Source: Paraburkholderia piptadeniae (GTDB lineage: Bacteria; Pseudomonadota; Gammaproteobacteria; Burkholderiales; Burkholderiaceae). From it: a stretch of 61,570 nucleotides of DNA. Numbering within the stretch: the stretch's first letter is position 1; each line of letters opens with the position of its first letter. The translations under genes were made by a program, and so were the position numbers. Where the stretch lies: the NCBI RefSeq assembly GCF_900007165.1, contig NZ_CYGY02000083.1, positions 1-61,570 on the forward strand, read 5' to 3'. Shown here piece after piece: positions 24,814-31,202 of this stretch. The notes below the pieces were generated by a model. The model saw only the letters and a program-made list of their open reading frames with translations. It did no database searches and was not told the origin of the DNA.

Positions 24814-25189
24814 TGTCGCGGCCCTCCTCATCAGGCGGATCGCCGCGGTAGAAGCCGACGATCGACGGAAACGGGACGATACGCGTCCGATACCGTTGCG
24901 CGATCAAGTCGATCGCATCGCCCTCGACCGTGCGCAAGCGCTCTGCGTTGTCGACGATGATCGCCTGATAGCGATCGAGGACGCCGCTATTGAGAAGCTC
25001 CAGCGACCAACCGTAGACATTGGCCTTCGGCAAGCCGAACCGCATCGCCGTTCCGACGGCGTAGACTTCCTTCTCGGCGATGTACGCGGCGTGAATGCCG
25101 ATTTGCCCGTAACCGAGAATAAGCGCCGCCGCGGCGGTCGTTTTCCCCGACTGGCGGGGCGCATGTACGCGCTGAATCAACTTAGACAT
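24800..25189 (-). CDS. Small P-loop NTPase-like phage protein
   Basis: 129 residues. 'APRQSGKTT' fits Walker A ([AG]xxxxGK[ST]) and 'YQAIIVDNAE' fits a Walker B-like strand. The C-terminal half is short and the protein is smaller than typical ATPases, without a recognisable helicase, MoxR or terminase motif set. It could be a minimal ATPase or a nucleotide sensor. Neighbouring genes give no clue. Confidence 0.6.
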   Translation of the reverse strand: MSKLIQRVHAPRQSGKTTAAAALILGYGQIGIHAAYIAEKEVYAVGTAMRFGLPKANVYGWSLELLNSGVLDRYQAIIVDNAERLRTVEGDAIDLIAQRYRTRIVPFPSIVGFYRGDPPDEEGRDNASY

Positions 25190-25283
25190 TGGCGGCGACT
25201 CCCGTCGACGGCCAGGCGTACATCGTGATTTGTCGATCCAACCATTGAAGGAAGGAATCGAACTTCGCTCGAACCCGTTTCAT
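25182..25283 (-). CDS. Tiny hypothetical phage protein
   Basis: 33 residues, 'MKRVRAKFDSFLQWLDRQIT' then 'MYAWPSTGVAANV'. GGGAGAG lies just upstream of the ATG, and its end overlaps the P-loop gene start. Function unknown. Confidence 0.45.
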   Translation of the reverse strand: MKRVRAKFDSFLQWLDRQITMYAWPSTGVAANV

Positions 25284-25297
25284 TGACTCTCCCGGTC

Positions 25298-25918
25298 TTA
25301 ACGCGCCGACTTGAGCGCCGCGTCCATTGCCTTTAAGAATTCCCGCTTAAACCCCGCGTCGACGGATCGCTTCGCAACCTGTCGATAATTGAGACGCTGC
25401 TTTGCTTCGTGCGCGTCTTCGAATTTGATGAGGAGCTTCAAACCGCCTTGCTTGCCGCGCTTCGCTTTCGTGCGCTGCCAGAAACCATTTACGACGCCGT
25501 TTTTCGTCTTGACCTTGCCGACGAAGACGTCCGACCGGGCGTTCAAACGCTGAAGCGTTCGCGCCGGGAGGTTCCCGAATTGGTTGACCTTCTGTTCGAC
25601 GGGCTTCAGCAGCGCTCGACTGTTGAGCTTGTTTAGACCGCCGTTTTCATACGGCTCCAGATATGCCGCCGTCTTATCCATCACGTAGACGACCGCCTCG
25701 GGCTTCGCCTTCGTCGCCTTCTTGATCCGGATCGCGTTCAATGTGAAAGGCGTCGGACCGTCAAAGACCTTTTGCATGTTCGCACGCTCATCGTCGCGGA
25801 CACGCTCGGCGACTGCGTTTAGCGCCTTCGCCGTTGCAAACGGGATTTGCCCTTGCGCGAAGAAACTGAAGTCCTTCGCGAGCTTCTTCACGTCCGCCGC
25901 TACGCGTATATCGAACAT
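25298..25918 (-). CDS. Minor tail protein Z-like phage protein
   Basis: 206 residues. 'QIPFATAKALNAVAERVRDDE' and 'VFDGPTPFTLNAIRIKKATK' match the opening of prophage minor tail protein Z family members, followed by a basic region. In lambda, Z lies inside the tail cluster; here it stands alone, about 5 kb upstream of the terminase, between a tRNA terminator and small early genes. It may be a displaced tail gene. Family call moderate. Confidence 0.55.
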   Translation of the reverse strand: MFDIRVAADVKKLAKDFSFFAQGQIPFATAKALNAVAERVRDDERANMQKVFDGPTPFTLNAIRIKKATKAKPEAVVYVMDKTAAYLEPYENGGLNKLNSRALLKPVEQKVNQFGNLPARTLQRLNARSDVFVGKVKTKNGVVNGFWQRTKAKRGKQGGLKLLIKFEDAHEAKQRLNYRQVAKRSVDAGFKREFLKAMDAALKSAR

Positions 25919-25926
25919 GACCTAGC

Positions 25927-25964
25927 AAATAAAAGCGCCCGCCCCGACGAACGGGAACGGGCGC
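25927..25964 (-). terminator. Intrinsic terminator downstream of tRNA-Gly
   Basis: GCGCCCG...CGGGCGC (25935-25964) forms a strong stem on the minus strand followed by TTTTATTTG. It separates the tRNA from the minor-tail-Z-like gene. Confidence 0.75.
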
Positions 25965-25975
25965 GGCTTTGAATA

Positions 25976-26051
25976 TGGAGCGGGTTATCGGATTCGAACC
26001 GATGACATACAGCTTGGAAGGCTGTCGTTCTGCCAACTGAACTAAACCCGC
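25976..26051 (-). tRNA. tRNA-Gly (anticodon UCC), phage-borne
   Basis: 76 bases on the minus strand fold as a complete cloverleaf: acceptor GCGGGTT/AACCCGC, anticodon stem ACAGC/GCTGT with loop CTTCCAA (anticodon TCC), T arm GGTTCGAATCC, and an encoded CCA. It reads GGA, a less used glycine codon in a high-GC host. It lies well inside the prophage, not at an edge, so it is cargo rather than an attachment site. Confidence 0.9.
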
Positions 26052-26063
26052 CATGAACTCTCA

Positions 26064-26080
26064 CGACTGGCGACTGACCG
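26064..26080. repeat. 17-bp element CGACTGGCGACTGACCG, copy 2
   Basis: Identical to 22595-22611. Located 13 bases upstream of the tRNA-Gly on its transcribed side. Confidence 0.5.
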
Positions 26081-26188
26081 TTCGCGCCGACCTAGCGCAG
26101 CTATGATTCCCGTCAGTTAGGCGTCGCCATCCGGGAAGCACAGTCCCCGGTCGGTCTAGACGACCATTTAGCACCGCCATGCGTGAGA

Positions 26189-26206
26189 GGCCCGCCGAAG
26201 CGGGCT
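26189..26206. other. GC-rich hairpin after small gene
   Basis: GCCCGC-CGAA-GCGGGC lies just downstream of the 56-residue gene. No T run follows on either strand, so it may be a weak terminator or an RNA stabiliser. Confidence 0.4.
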
Positions 26207-26211
26207 CGAAA

Positions 26212-26382
26212 CTACATTTCAGACTCCGCCAACATCGCCTTGATGTTGACTATCTGACGCTGCCATCGCGCGATGTACCACTCGATACGATCGAGCGCCT
26301 CGCGGTCGTTAAACGTATCGCCACTGAAGAAGCCCGCGTCGATACTGTCGGCGGCGTCTTCAGCCCACTGGCGCAACGCCAT
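26212..26382 (-). CDS. Small hypothetical phage protein
   Basis: 56 residues beginning 'MALRQWAEDAADSIDAGFFS', acidic and helical. The ATG overlaps the upstream stop (TAATG), supporting co-translation. Function unknown. Confidence 0.6.
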   Translation of the reverse strand: MALRQWAEDAADSIDAGFFSGDTFNDREALDRIEWYIARWQRQIVNIKAMLAESEM

Positions 26383-26561
26383 TAGGCCGCGGGCGCGATG
26401 CCGAAGTGATTTCGCGCGATCGCCTCGATCTTTTCGAGGATATGGATCGGCGCGAATTCGAATTCCTTGATTTCGGCCTTAAGGCGCTTCATCAGGGGCG
26501 TTTCGACGACCTCCGTATCGGCGGGCGCCGCGGTCGTCGCGTTCGTTGCTGCATCGGACAT
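26382..26561 (-). CDS. Small hypothetical phage protein
   Basis: 59 residues from the ATG at 26561, preceded by GAGGAG at good spacing. 'MSDAATNATTAAPADTEVVE' is a flexible N-terminus; the rest is helical ('MKRLKAEIKEFEFAPIHILE'). It is the first gene of the leftward operon, downstream of a terminator-bearing leader. Function unknown. Confidence 0.65.
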   Translation of the reverse strand: MSDAATNATTAAPADTEVVETPLMKRLKAEIKEFEFAPIHILEKIEAIARNHFGIAPAA

Positions 26562-26716
26562 GCTTGCTCCTCTTCTGTTTCTGCTGTGTGCGCTGTGGAC
26601 TCCAGCGCTCACGGTGCAAGGCGAATACGAGCGCGAGGCGCCGATTCGCCGCTTCTACAGGACGCGGCATTCATTTCGCAACGCTTTCCCCGCTGCACGA
26701 TTCGCCCCCATCAAGT

Positions 26717-26748
26717 AAAAAGGCCGCTCCCCACAACAGGAAGCGGCC
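26717..26748 (-). terminator. Terminator in the leader of the leftward operon
   Basis: On the minus strand GGCCGCT...AGCGGCC is followed by TTTTTAC. It lies between the operator at 26782 and the first leftward gene, so a leftward transcript from that operator would meet it before any gene. Confidence 0.65.
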
Positions 26749-26781
26749 CAGCCCGACACCGAGGAGAACCGTTCAGATAGA

Positions 26782-26796
26782 CTATCGTTACGGTAG
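26782..26796. promoter_or_regulatory. Operator site, CTATC-gttac-GGTAG
   Basis: One mismatch from the CTACC-N5-GGTAG inverted repeat. It lies upstream of the leftward operon. Confidence 0.65.
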
Positions 26797-26889
26797 CTGA
26801 ATGGTATTGGAACCCCGTAAAGCCGTCAAGCGTTTTCCGCCAAATTCCCCCTAATCGGTAGCTCACCGCACGAACACATATGAAATTCG

Positions 26890-26918
26890 TTGCATGACGG
26901 CTACCAAATTGGTATCTT
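26890..26918 (+). promoter_or_regulatory. Sigma-70-type promoter overlapping an operator
   Basis: TTGCAT, 17 bases, TATCTT. The operator at 26901-26915 sits in the spacer and touches the -10 box, so repressor binding would block polymerase. Confidence 0.55.
26901..26915. promoter_or_regulatory. Operator site, CTACC-aaatt-GGTAT
   Basis: Member of the dispersed operator family, inside the rightward promoter. Confidence 0.7.
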
Positions 26919-26936
26919 TGCCCCGCAGACGTAAAA

Positions 26937-26951
26937 CTACCGATACGGGAG
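26937..26951. promoter_or_regulatory. Operator-like site whose right half is a Shine-Dalgarno, CTACC-gatac-GGGAG
   Basis: The right half GGGAG ends 5 bases before the ATG at 26957 and would serve as ribosome binding site. Confidence 0.6.
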
Positions 26952-26956
26952 CTTTT

Positions 26957-27169
26957 ATGCGTGATGCGAAGAGCCAGCTTACGAAGAAACTGACCGAGGT
27001 CGCCGGAAGCGAACCGACGTTTGTAGAAGCCCGACCGGACGGATTCATCGCGTTTTTCGGCGATGAGCTGTCCGCACTACGGGTCGCATACCACTACCGG
27101 AAGAAGAAGGTCACTTGCAGTCACCGCCGAGCGCTGCGCGTTTGGTCTGTCACAGTCCGCAACCAATAA
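26957..27169 (+). CDS. Small basic hypothetical phage protein
   Basis: 70 residues from the ATG at 26957, chosen because the Shine-Dalgarno GGGAG is 5 bases upstream; the longer frame begins inside the promoter. Very basic ('YHYRKKKVTCSHRRALRVW'), so nucleic-acid binding is possible. It is the first gene of a rightward unit controlled by two operator-like sites. Function unknown. Confidence 0.55.
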   Translation: MRDAKSQLTKKLTEVAGSEPTFVEARPDGFIAFFGDELSALRVAYHYRKKKVTCSHRRALRVWSVTVRNQ

Positions 27170-27182
27170 CCGAGAGAACGTC

Positions 27183-27938
27183 ATGACCGTCGAAACAGCT
27201 ATCAGCCTTTCCGAAGATCAAAAAACCGTAGCCAAGAAGAAAATCGTCGACCTAAGCCAGGCGGTCGGAACCCTTCACCGATACATCGAAGAAGGTCGTC
27301 CGATTGATGTCGAATTCGCGAAAACCGTCGCATGCGTCACCGAATACAAGCTCAGCGATCTGTGCAAAACACTCGGTATCGAGACGTTCGGAACGAAGGA
27401 GCGCGAAGAACGTCACGCAAAACTCCGTGCCGCCAATCTGGAGATTCACGAATTACAAACCCAGCTTGGCAAGACGCTAAGTCCGGAAGCGACACAAGAA
27501 GCGATCAAGAACATCGCCGCGCATCTGAATAAGTGGTGGAACCTCGACGGGTTCGGGTATGTTCACGACCTCGAATTCGGTCAGTATGGTGTGTGTCATG
27601 GTCGCTTTTCGTGCAGCCTTCACGGCACGTTCCGACTCATCGACTCTGATACCCCTGTCTCTGACAAGGAAAACAAGGCTACTTGGATTGATAGCCTGCG
27701 TGAGCGAGGATTCGAACTCATCAAGGATGGACGTGAATGGGCGATCCTCGATTGCGATACGAGCCGCAAAGCGATAATTGATCTGTTCGCCGAGCGCATT
27801 CCGTCGGCAAAGGTCGTCAAGTTCGACAACTACAACCGCACCCGCGCTGGAGACTTCGTCCTGAGCAATGCGGAAGTTTATATTTATAAGCTCTCTGAAA
27901 TCCTCGCGCTTCCCATCCCGGCTGAGGAGGCGCAATGA
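27183..27938 (+). CDS. Hypothetical phage protein, 251 residues
   Basis: The ATG at 27183 follows a purine-rich stretch GAGAGAACG. The N-terminal half is helical ('LSEDQKTVAKKKIVDLSQAVG', 'KLRAANLEIHELQTQLGKTL'); the C-terminal half is mixed, with 'GRFSCSLHGTFRLIDSDTPVS' and 'LRERGFELIKDGREWAILDCD'. It overlaps the next gene by 4 bases. No known family recognised; a stand-alone accessory role is likely. Confidence 0.7.
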   Translation: MTVETAISLSEDQKTVAKKKIVDLSQAVGTLHRYIEEGRPIDVEFAKTVACVTEYKLSDLCKTLGIETFGTKEREERHAKLRAANLEIHELQTQLGKTLSPEATQEAIKNIAAHLNKWWNLDGFGYVHDLEFGQYGVCHGRFSCSLHGTFRLIDSDTPVSDKENKATWIDSLRERGFELIKDGREWAILDCDTSRKAIIDLFAERIPSAKVVKFDNYNRTRAGDFVLSNAEVYIYKLSEILALPIPAEEAQ

Positions 27939-28342
27939 CGACGAAGATCGATCGCGCCGTCCACGCGAACCAACTTATCCGCGTTATCGCCTCGCATGGT
28001 CGCCGCTTCTTCTACTGCGTGCCGACGGATCGCTATGCCCGAATCGAACTTGACCCGCGCGGTCGCGTTTGGTTCATCGACGACTATTCGGCAAAGCCGA
28101 TCTACACGCACAACTATGGGAACTGGCGCGGGTTCACGCACGGCGGGACGCTCCGCGACCTCGTCGACGATATGCGCGACTACATCATGACGGGAAAAAG
28201 AATCGGAAGCTGGAAGATCACGCGCCCGCGCGAGGACGGCTCGAATACTTGGGGCTATGACAAGGAATCTGCCGAGGCGGTCCGTAATGCCGCATTCCTG
28301 CTGCCGATCGTCGACGCCGACCACATCAGAGGCCATGCATGA
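27935..28342 (+). CDS. Hypothetical phage protein
   Basis: 135 residues with many aromatic and basic positions ('ASHGRRFFYCVPTDRYARIEL', 'GNWRGFTHGGTLRDLVDDMRDYI'). It overlaps both neighbours by 4 bases, so it belongs to a translated cluster. Function unknown. Confidence 0.7.
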   Translation: MTTKIDRAVHANQLIRVIASHGRRFFYCVPTDRYARIELDPRGRVWFIDDYSAKPIYTHNYGNWRGFTHGGTLRDLVDDMRDYIMTGKRIGSWKITRPREDGSNTWGYDKESAEAVRNAAFLLPIVDADHIRGHA

Positions 28343-28965
28343 GCTACACCCAACTCTCAGACAGCACGCCGATTGCCCGCAAGAATCACCACTGCTCATG
28401 GTGCGGCGAGCGCATCGAGTCAGGCTCGATGTACATGCGCACAGCGGGAATCAACGACGGCGACTTTCAGGTCGGGAAGTTTCACCCGGAATGCGACGCC
28501 GCGGCGACTGACGAATTCCGCCGAGACCCCGGCTTCGAATATCTTCCCTACGACAACGAACGGCCCGAGCGCGTTGAGCCGCGCGACTATTACGTCATCA
28601 GCGTCCACCATACGCGCCGAGAGGATCGATACATCCTTTTGTGGCGTCCGGACAATAAGGGCTATACGTATCGCGCGTCGACCGCTGGCCGATATTCCGC
28701 TGAGACGATCCGCGCGCATCTTGGCTACTACAATTGCGGATGCAGCAATATCGCGGTCCCGACTGGAATACTCGACGCGCTAACCGTGATGACGACTCCC
28801 GCCGATCAGTTCGACGGCGCCGACGGCCCCGCGATTCTCAACACGCGCGCGAAGTGGCGAATCCTTCTGGCGAATGTCATAGAGCCAACGAAATACAAGC
28901 CCGAGCCGATGTTTAACCGCGCGCCGCTTACCGACTGGGAGCGCCGGGAGCTTGGCTATACGTAA
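28339..28965 (+). CDS. Hypothetical phage protein with N-terminal zinc-finger
   Basis: 208 residues. 'HHCSWCGERIESGSMYMR' followed about 30 residues later by 'HPECDAA' gives a C-x2-C...H-x2-C zinc-binding layout near residues 18-55. The rest carries no known domain. It is the last gene of the rightward cluster and its 3' end overlaps the opposing small gene by 38 bases (convergent). Confidence 0.7.
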   Translation: MSYTQLSDSTPIARKNHHCSWCGERIESGSMYMRTAGINDGDFQVGKFHPECDAAATDEFRRDPGFEYLPYDNERPERVEPRDYYVISVHHTRREDRYILLWRPDNKGYTYRASTAGRYSAETIRAHLGYYNCGCSNIAVPTGILDALTVMTTPADQFDGADGPAILNTRAKWRILLANVIEPTKYKPEPMFNRAPLTDWERRELGYT

Positions 28966-29113
28966 TCGCCCAACACTTCACGCAATAACCCGAGAGCCCG
29001 ACGGCGGACCGGCAATGTCGGCAACTGCCCGAGGGCTCTTCTGTTTCTACCGCACACGTCGACGGCGGCTTCGTCGGCGGGATGACCGCCTCGCCCTCGA
29101 CGACAGCGCTCAC
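28928..29113 (-). CDS. Small hypothetical phage protein with Cys pairs
   Basis: 61 residues. 'CRHCRSAVGLSGYCVKCW' has two CxxC pairs and may be a zinc ribbon. It starts in a 4-base overlap with the upstream gene. Function unknown. Confidence 0.55.
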   Translation of the reverse strand: MSAVVEGEAVIPPTKPPSTCAVETEEPSGSCRHCRSAVGLSGYCVKCWAITYSQAPGAPSR

Positions 29114-29337
29114 AGCTTGAACGCCTCGTTAAGCGGCCCCGGAAGCTCCCGGATGTACTGCACGACCCGCCAACACTCGACCGCCTGTTTTACGCTGACC
29201 TCGACATCGTCGGGCCATGCTCGCGCCTCATTGAGCGTATGGAGCGCCTCGCCCAGTTCGGGCGCATGTACATGGAGCTTCGGGACATGACGGTCGATGT
29301 CCGCCTTCAGCGCCGATGCGATCTGCCGAACCGTCAC
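29110..29337 (-). CDS. Small hypothetical phage protein
   Basis: 75 residues, helical ('VRQIASALKADIDRHVPKL', 'ELGEALHTLNEARAWPDDVE'). It overlaps the RyR-domain gene by 4 bases and the next gene by 4 bases. Function unknown. Confidence 0.65.
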   Translation of the reverse strand: MTVRQIASALKADIDRHVPKLHVHAPELGEALHTLNEARAWPDDVEVSVKQAVECWRVVQYIRELPGPLNEAFKL

Positions 29338-29711
29338 GCGGCCTCCGCCTCTTCTTCGTCTTCAGGCTCGCGAATGCCGAGCGCACCGCGCACGACGGCG
29401 ACCATCAGAGCGTCTCGCGTCTGGACTTCGCGCGGGAGCGCGGCGTATTCGATCAGGTGCGGATGCGTCTTCGCTTCCGTGTCGAGCGCGTCGCCTCGCG
29501 ACCAGCCGAGCCGCGTCATTTCACGGACCCATTGCTCATGTGTCGACTCGGGCGTCATGAAGCCACCAGCGACAGCACGAACGGAAAAGATCGCGCCCTC
29601 GCGTGCTTGCGCCGACGCCTTCTCCCACGAAGGGACTTCAGTCTCACCGACCGACATTCGATACGCGCGCTCGACCTCATGCACCACTCGCGCGACTTGC
29701 GTTACGTTCAT
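29334..29711 (-). CDS. RyR-domain phage protein
   Basis: 125 residues. 'WEKASAQAREGAIFSVRAV', 'MTPESTHEQWVREMTRLGW', 'DTEAKTHPHLIEYAALP' and 'TRDALMVAVV' follow the RyR repeat pattern known from ryanodine receptors and from many phage proteins. The domain fold is recognised but its phage role is unknown; ligand binding has been proposed. It heads a leftward three-gene cluster, with two operator-like sites just upstream. Confidence 0.75.
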   Translation of the reverse strand: MNVTQVARVVHEVERAYRMSVGETEVPSWEKASAQAREGAIFSVRAVAGGFMTPESTHEQWVREMTRLGWSRGDALDTEAKTHPHLIEYAALPREVQTRDALMVAVVRGALGIREPEDEEEAEAA

Positions 29712-29762
29712 TTTCGATCCCTCAAAATAGATATACGGCTACCGAACCTTTAACATTTGAAA

Positions 29763-29777
29763 CTATCGTTTCGGTAG
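29763..29777. promoter_or_regulatory. Operator site, CTATC-gtttc-GGTAG
   Basis: Lies upstream of the RyR-domain gene. A weaker neighbour, CTACC-gaacc-TTTAA, is at 29739. Confidence 0.7.
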
Positions 29778-29862
29778 CCAATACGGCTACTTCGAGGGAT
29801 TACCCTAACTTCTGGCTATTCCTCAGATTTTTGGTTTTGCGTTGCAGATGCGCAACATGCGA

Positions 29863-29896
29863 AAAGGGCCGTGACGTCGAAACGTTACGGCCCTTT
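29863..29896. terminator. Bidirectional terminator
   Basis: AAAGGGCCGT pairs perfectly with ACGGCCCTTT, with an inner ACGT/ACGT pairing. T tracts lie on both sides. It would end the leftward repressor transcript. Confidence 0.75.
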
Positions 29897-29925
29897 CTTG
29901 GGAAAACGGGAAAAACCGGCTTCCG

Positions 29926-29940
29926 CTACCGAAACGATAG
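29926..29940. promoter_or_regulatory. Operator site, CTACC-gaaac-GATAG
   Basis: One mismatch from the consensus, close to the terminator at 29863-29896. Confidence 0.6.
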
Positions 29941-29969
29941 CGGAATCGTATTGGAGTGGCGAGGAGACG

Positions 29970-30206
29970 TCAAGCAAGCCCAGTTCGTCCCCTTCGCGCT
30001 CGATCGCGCGTCAGTGTTGCTGCTGCGAGGCTGTGAATTTCGGGGACCTGACTCTCATCGACCGCACTCAACATGCGGACCAAATCCCTTACTGTTTCTT
30101 CCTCTGCCAAGGAAAGCGGCGGTCCTTTTTCATTGCCCCCTCTGACCGGGTATGCGCTCCCTACATTTTTTAGGGAGACCCCTCGGGATACTGCTTCTTC
30201 TATCAC
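29970..30206 (-). CDS. Hypothetical immunity-region protein
   Basis: 78 residues if started at GTG 30206 (GGAG 8 bases upstream); TTG 30257 or GTG 30212 are alternatives. 'EEAVSRGVSLKNVGSAYPVRGG' and 'LSLAEEETVRDLVRMLSAVDE' suggest a helical protein. It lies downstream of the repressor gene with an operator between. Function unknown; could assist immunity. Confidence 0.45.
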   Translation of the reverse strand: MIEEAVSRGVSLKNVGSAYPVRGGNEKGPPLSLAEEETVRDLVRMLSAVDESQVPEIHSLAAATLTRDRARRGRTGLA

Positions 30207-30257
30207 GTTCACGGCTCCGTTTCGAACGTCGGTTTTTGTTTCAACACCACTAAACAA

Positions 30258-30272
30258 CTACCGACATGGTAG
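30258..30272. promoter_or_regulatory. Operator site, CTACC-gacat-GGTAG (perfect arms)
   Basis: Perfect consensus between the repressor gene and the small immunity-region gene. Confidence 0.75.
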
Positions 30273-30337
30273 CACTTCACGGAAACGTTTTGTTACCAAA
30301 CACACATAAAAATACAACGTTGTTACCGGGCTACGAA

Positions 30338-30745
30338 TCAGTCTTTCTTCGCGCCGGTCATTTTTTCCCGAACGATCTTCATAACCTCGGCGGCGCCTTC
30401 TTCGCTACCGCTCTTCAGCAGTTCGACTACCATCGCGACGACTTCTTGCTTCAGCGGAGAAAGATTCTCAACTGATTCTTCGGAATGGGTCTCGTCCATC
30501 CAACCGCGAGGAAGGCCCATTGAGTCCTCGATCTTCATAGCCGTCTTGTCGCCGATCGGCTTGCGGCCTGTGTTGATGTGCGAAACGAACTTATCCGAAA
30601 TATCAAGCTGTTCCGCGAAACGCTTGAGCATGCCGCGATCAGGCTCGGAGGGAAGCGTCTGACGGACGCGCTCCTTGAACTGCTCAAACAGGAAAAGGAA
30701 GTTTTCACGACGAATTTCCTTGACCCGCGCTTCTTGGTTTTCCAC
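30338..30745 (-). CDS. XRE-family phage repressor (CI-like)
   Basis: 135 residues. An HTH lies near residues 40-65: 'MLKRFAEQLDISDKFVSHINTG', then 'KPIGDKTAMKIEDSMGLPRGW'. No peptidase domain is present, so RecA-stimulated self-cleavage is not expected. It is transcribed away from the Cro-like gene, with three CTACC-N5-GGTAG sites in the shared promoter region. These are the likely binding sites of this protein. The long list of similar sites across early genes suggests it controls all of them. Confidence 0.8.
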   Translation of the reverse strand: MENQEARVKEIRRENFLFLFEQFKERVRQTLPSEPDRGMLKRFAEQLDISDKFVSHINTGRKPIGDKTAMKIEDSMGLPRGWMDETHSEESVENLSPLKQEVVAMVVELLKSGSEEGAAEVMKIVREKMTGAKKD

Positions 30746-30793
30746 TTGGTTCTCCCCGGATTTGAATGCGTTGTAACTGCGAACAGGCGCAGA

Positions 30794-30808
30794 TTACCAT
30801 ATCGGTAG
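30794..30808. promoter_or_regulatory. Operator O1, TTACC-atatc-GGTAG
   Basis: Nearest to the repressor gene in the divergent region. Confidence 0.75.
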
Positions 30809-30817
30809 GTTTTGCGA

Positions 30818-30832
30818 CTACCCCACAGGTAG
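30818..30832. promoter_or_regulatory. Operator O2, CTACC-ccaca-GGTAG
   Basis: Perfect arms, 24 bases from O1 (start to start). Confidence 0.8.
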
Positions 30833-30870
30833 CGACAAATGCTAGACACCGCACGCCGCTTTCCTTTAAG

Positions 30871-30885
30871 CTACCATTTCGGTAG
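30871..30885. promoter_or_regulatory. Operator O3, CTACC-atttc-GGTAG
   Basis: Perfect arms, just upstream of the Cro-like gene's ribosome site AGGAGG. Confidence 0.8.
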
Positions 30886-30908
30886 CTGAACTAGGAGGCG
30901 ATAAATCG

Positions 30909-31202
30909 ATGCTTACCGCAATCGAGTTTTGGAAGAAGGTCGGAACGCCGAAGGCCCGCGAAGTGTGCGGCCTCGCCGGAACAACCTTCGAATATTTTGA
31001 ACACATCGCGCACAGACGCAAGCGCCCGAGCGAGGCTCTCGCGGACGCGATCGCAAAGGCCGCATTGCACCTGACGGGGTTCAAGGTCGATGCAGCTTCA
31101 ATGCGTTCGCCCATTGGCGAGACAGCGGAGAGCAAGCGGGAAGCTCGTCGCAAAGAGCGCGCAGCAGCGTTCGCCGCTTCACTTGCGGAGGCGGCCGTAT
31201 GA
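30909..31202 (+). CDS. Cro-like early regulator
   Basis: 97 residues. 'FWKKVGTPKAREVCGLAGTTFEYFEHIAHRRKRPSEALADAI' (described in parts) looks like a small helical DNA-binding protein of Cro/YdaS type. It is divergent from the repressor, with O1-O3 between, and starts the long rightward early operon. AGGAGG is well placed upstream. It overlaps the replication gene by 4 bases. DNA-binding is inferred from context. Confidence 0.65.
   Translation: MLTAIEFWKKVGTPKAREVCGLAGTTFEYFEHIAHRRKRPSEALADAIAKAALHLTGFKVDAASMRSPIGETAESKREARRKERAAAFAASLAEAAV

Larger units (their letters stand above)
26562..26956. other. Divergent control region between leftward and rightward accessory operons
   Basis: No credible gene on either strand. 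It contains a leftward terminator (26717-26748), two or three CTACC-N5-GGTAG operators, a degenerate site at 26847-26861, and a promoter reading right. It is AT-richer than its surroundings. Confidence 0.6.

Noticed and set aside
26087..26180. Second tRNA near the tRNA-Gly
   Set aside because: GC-rich hairpins are present but no cloverleaf with a T arm or anticodon loop can be formed.
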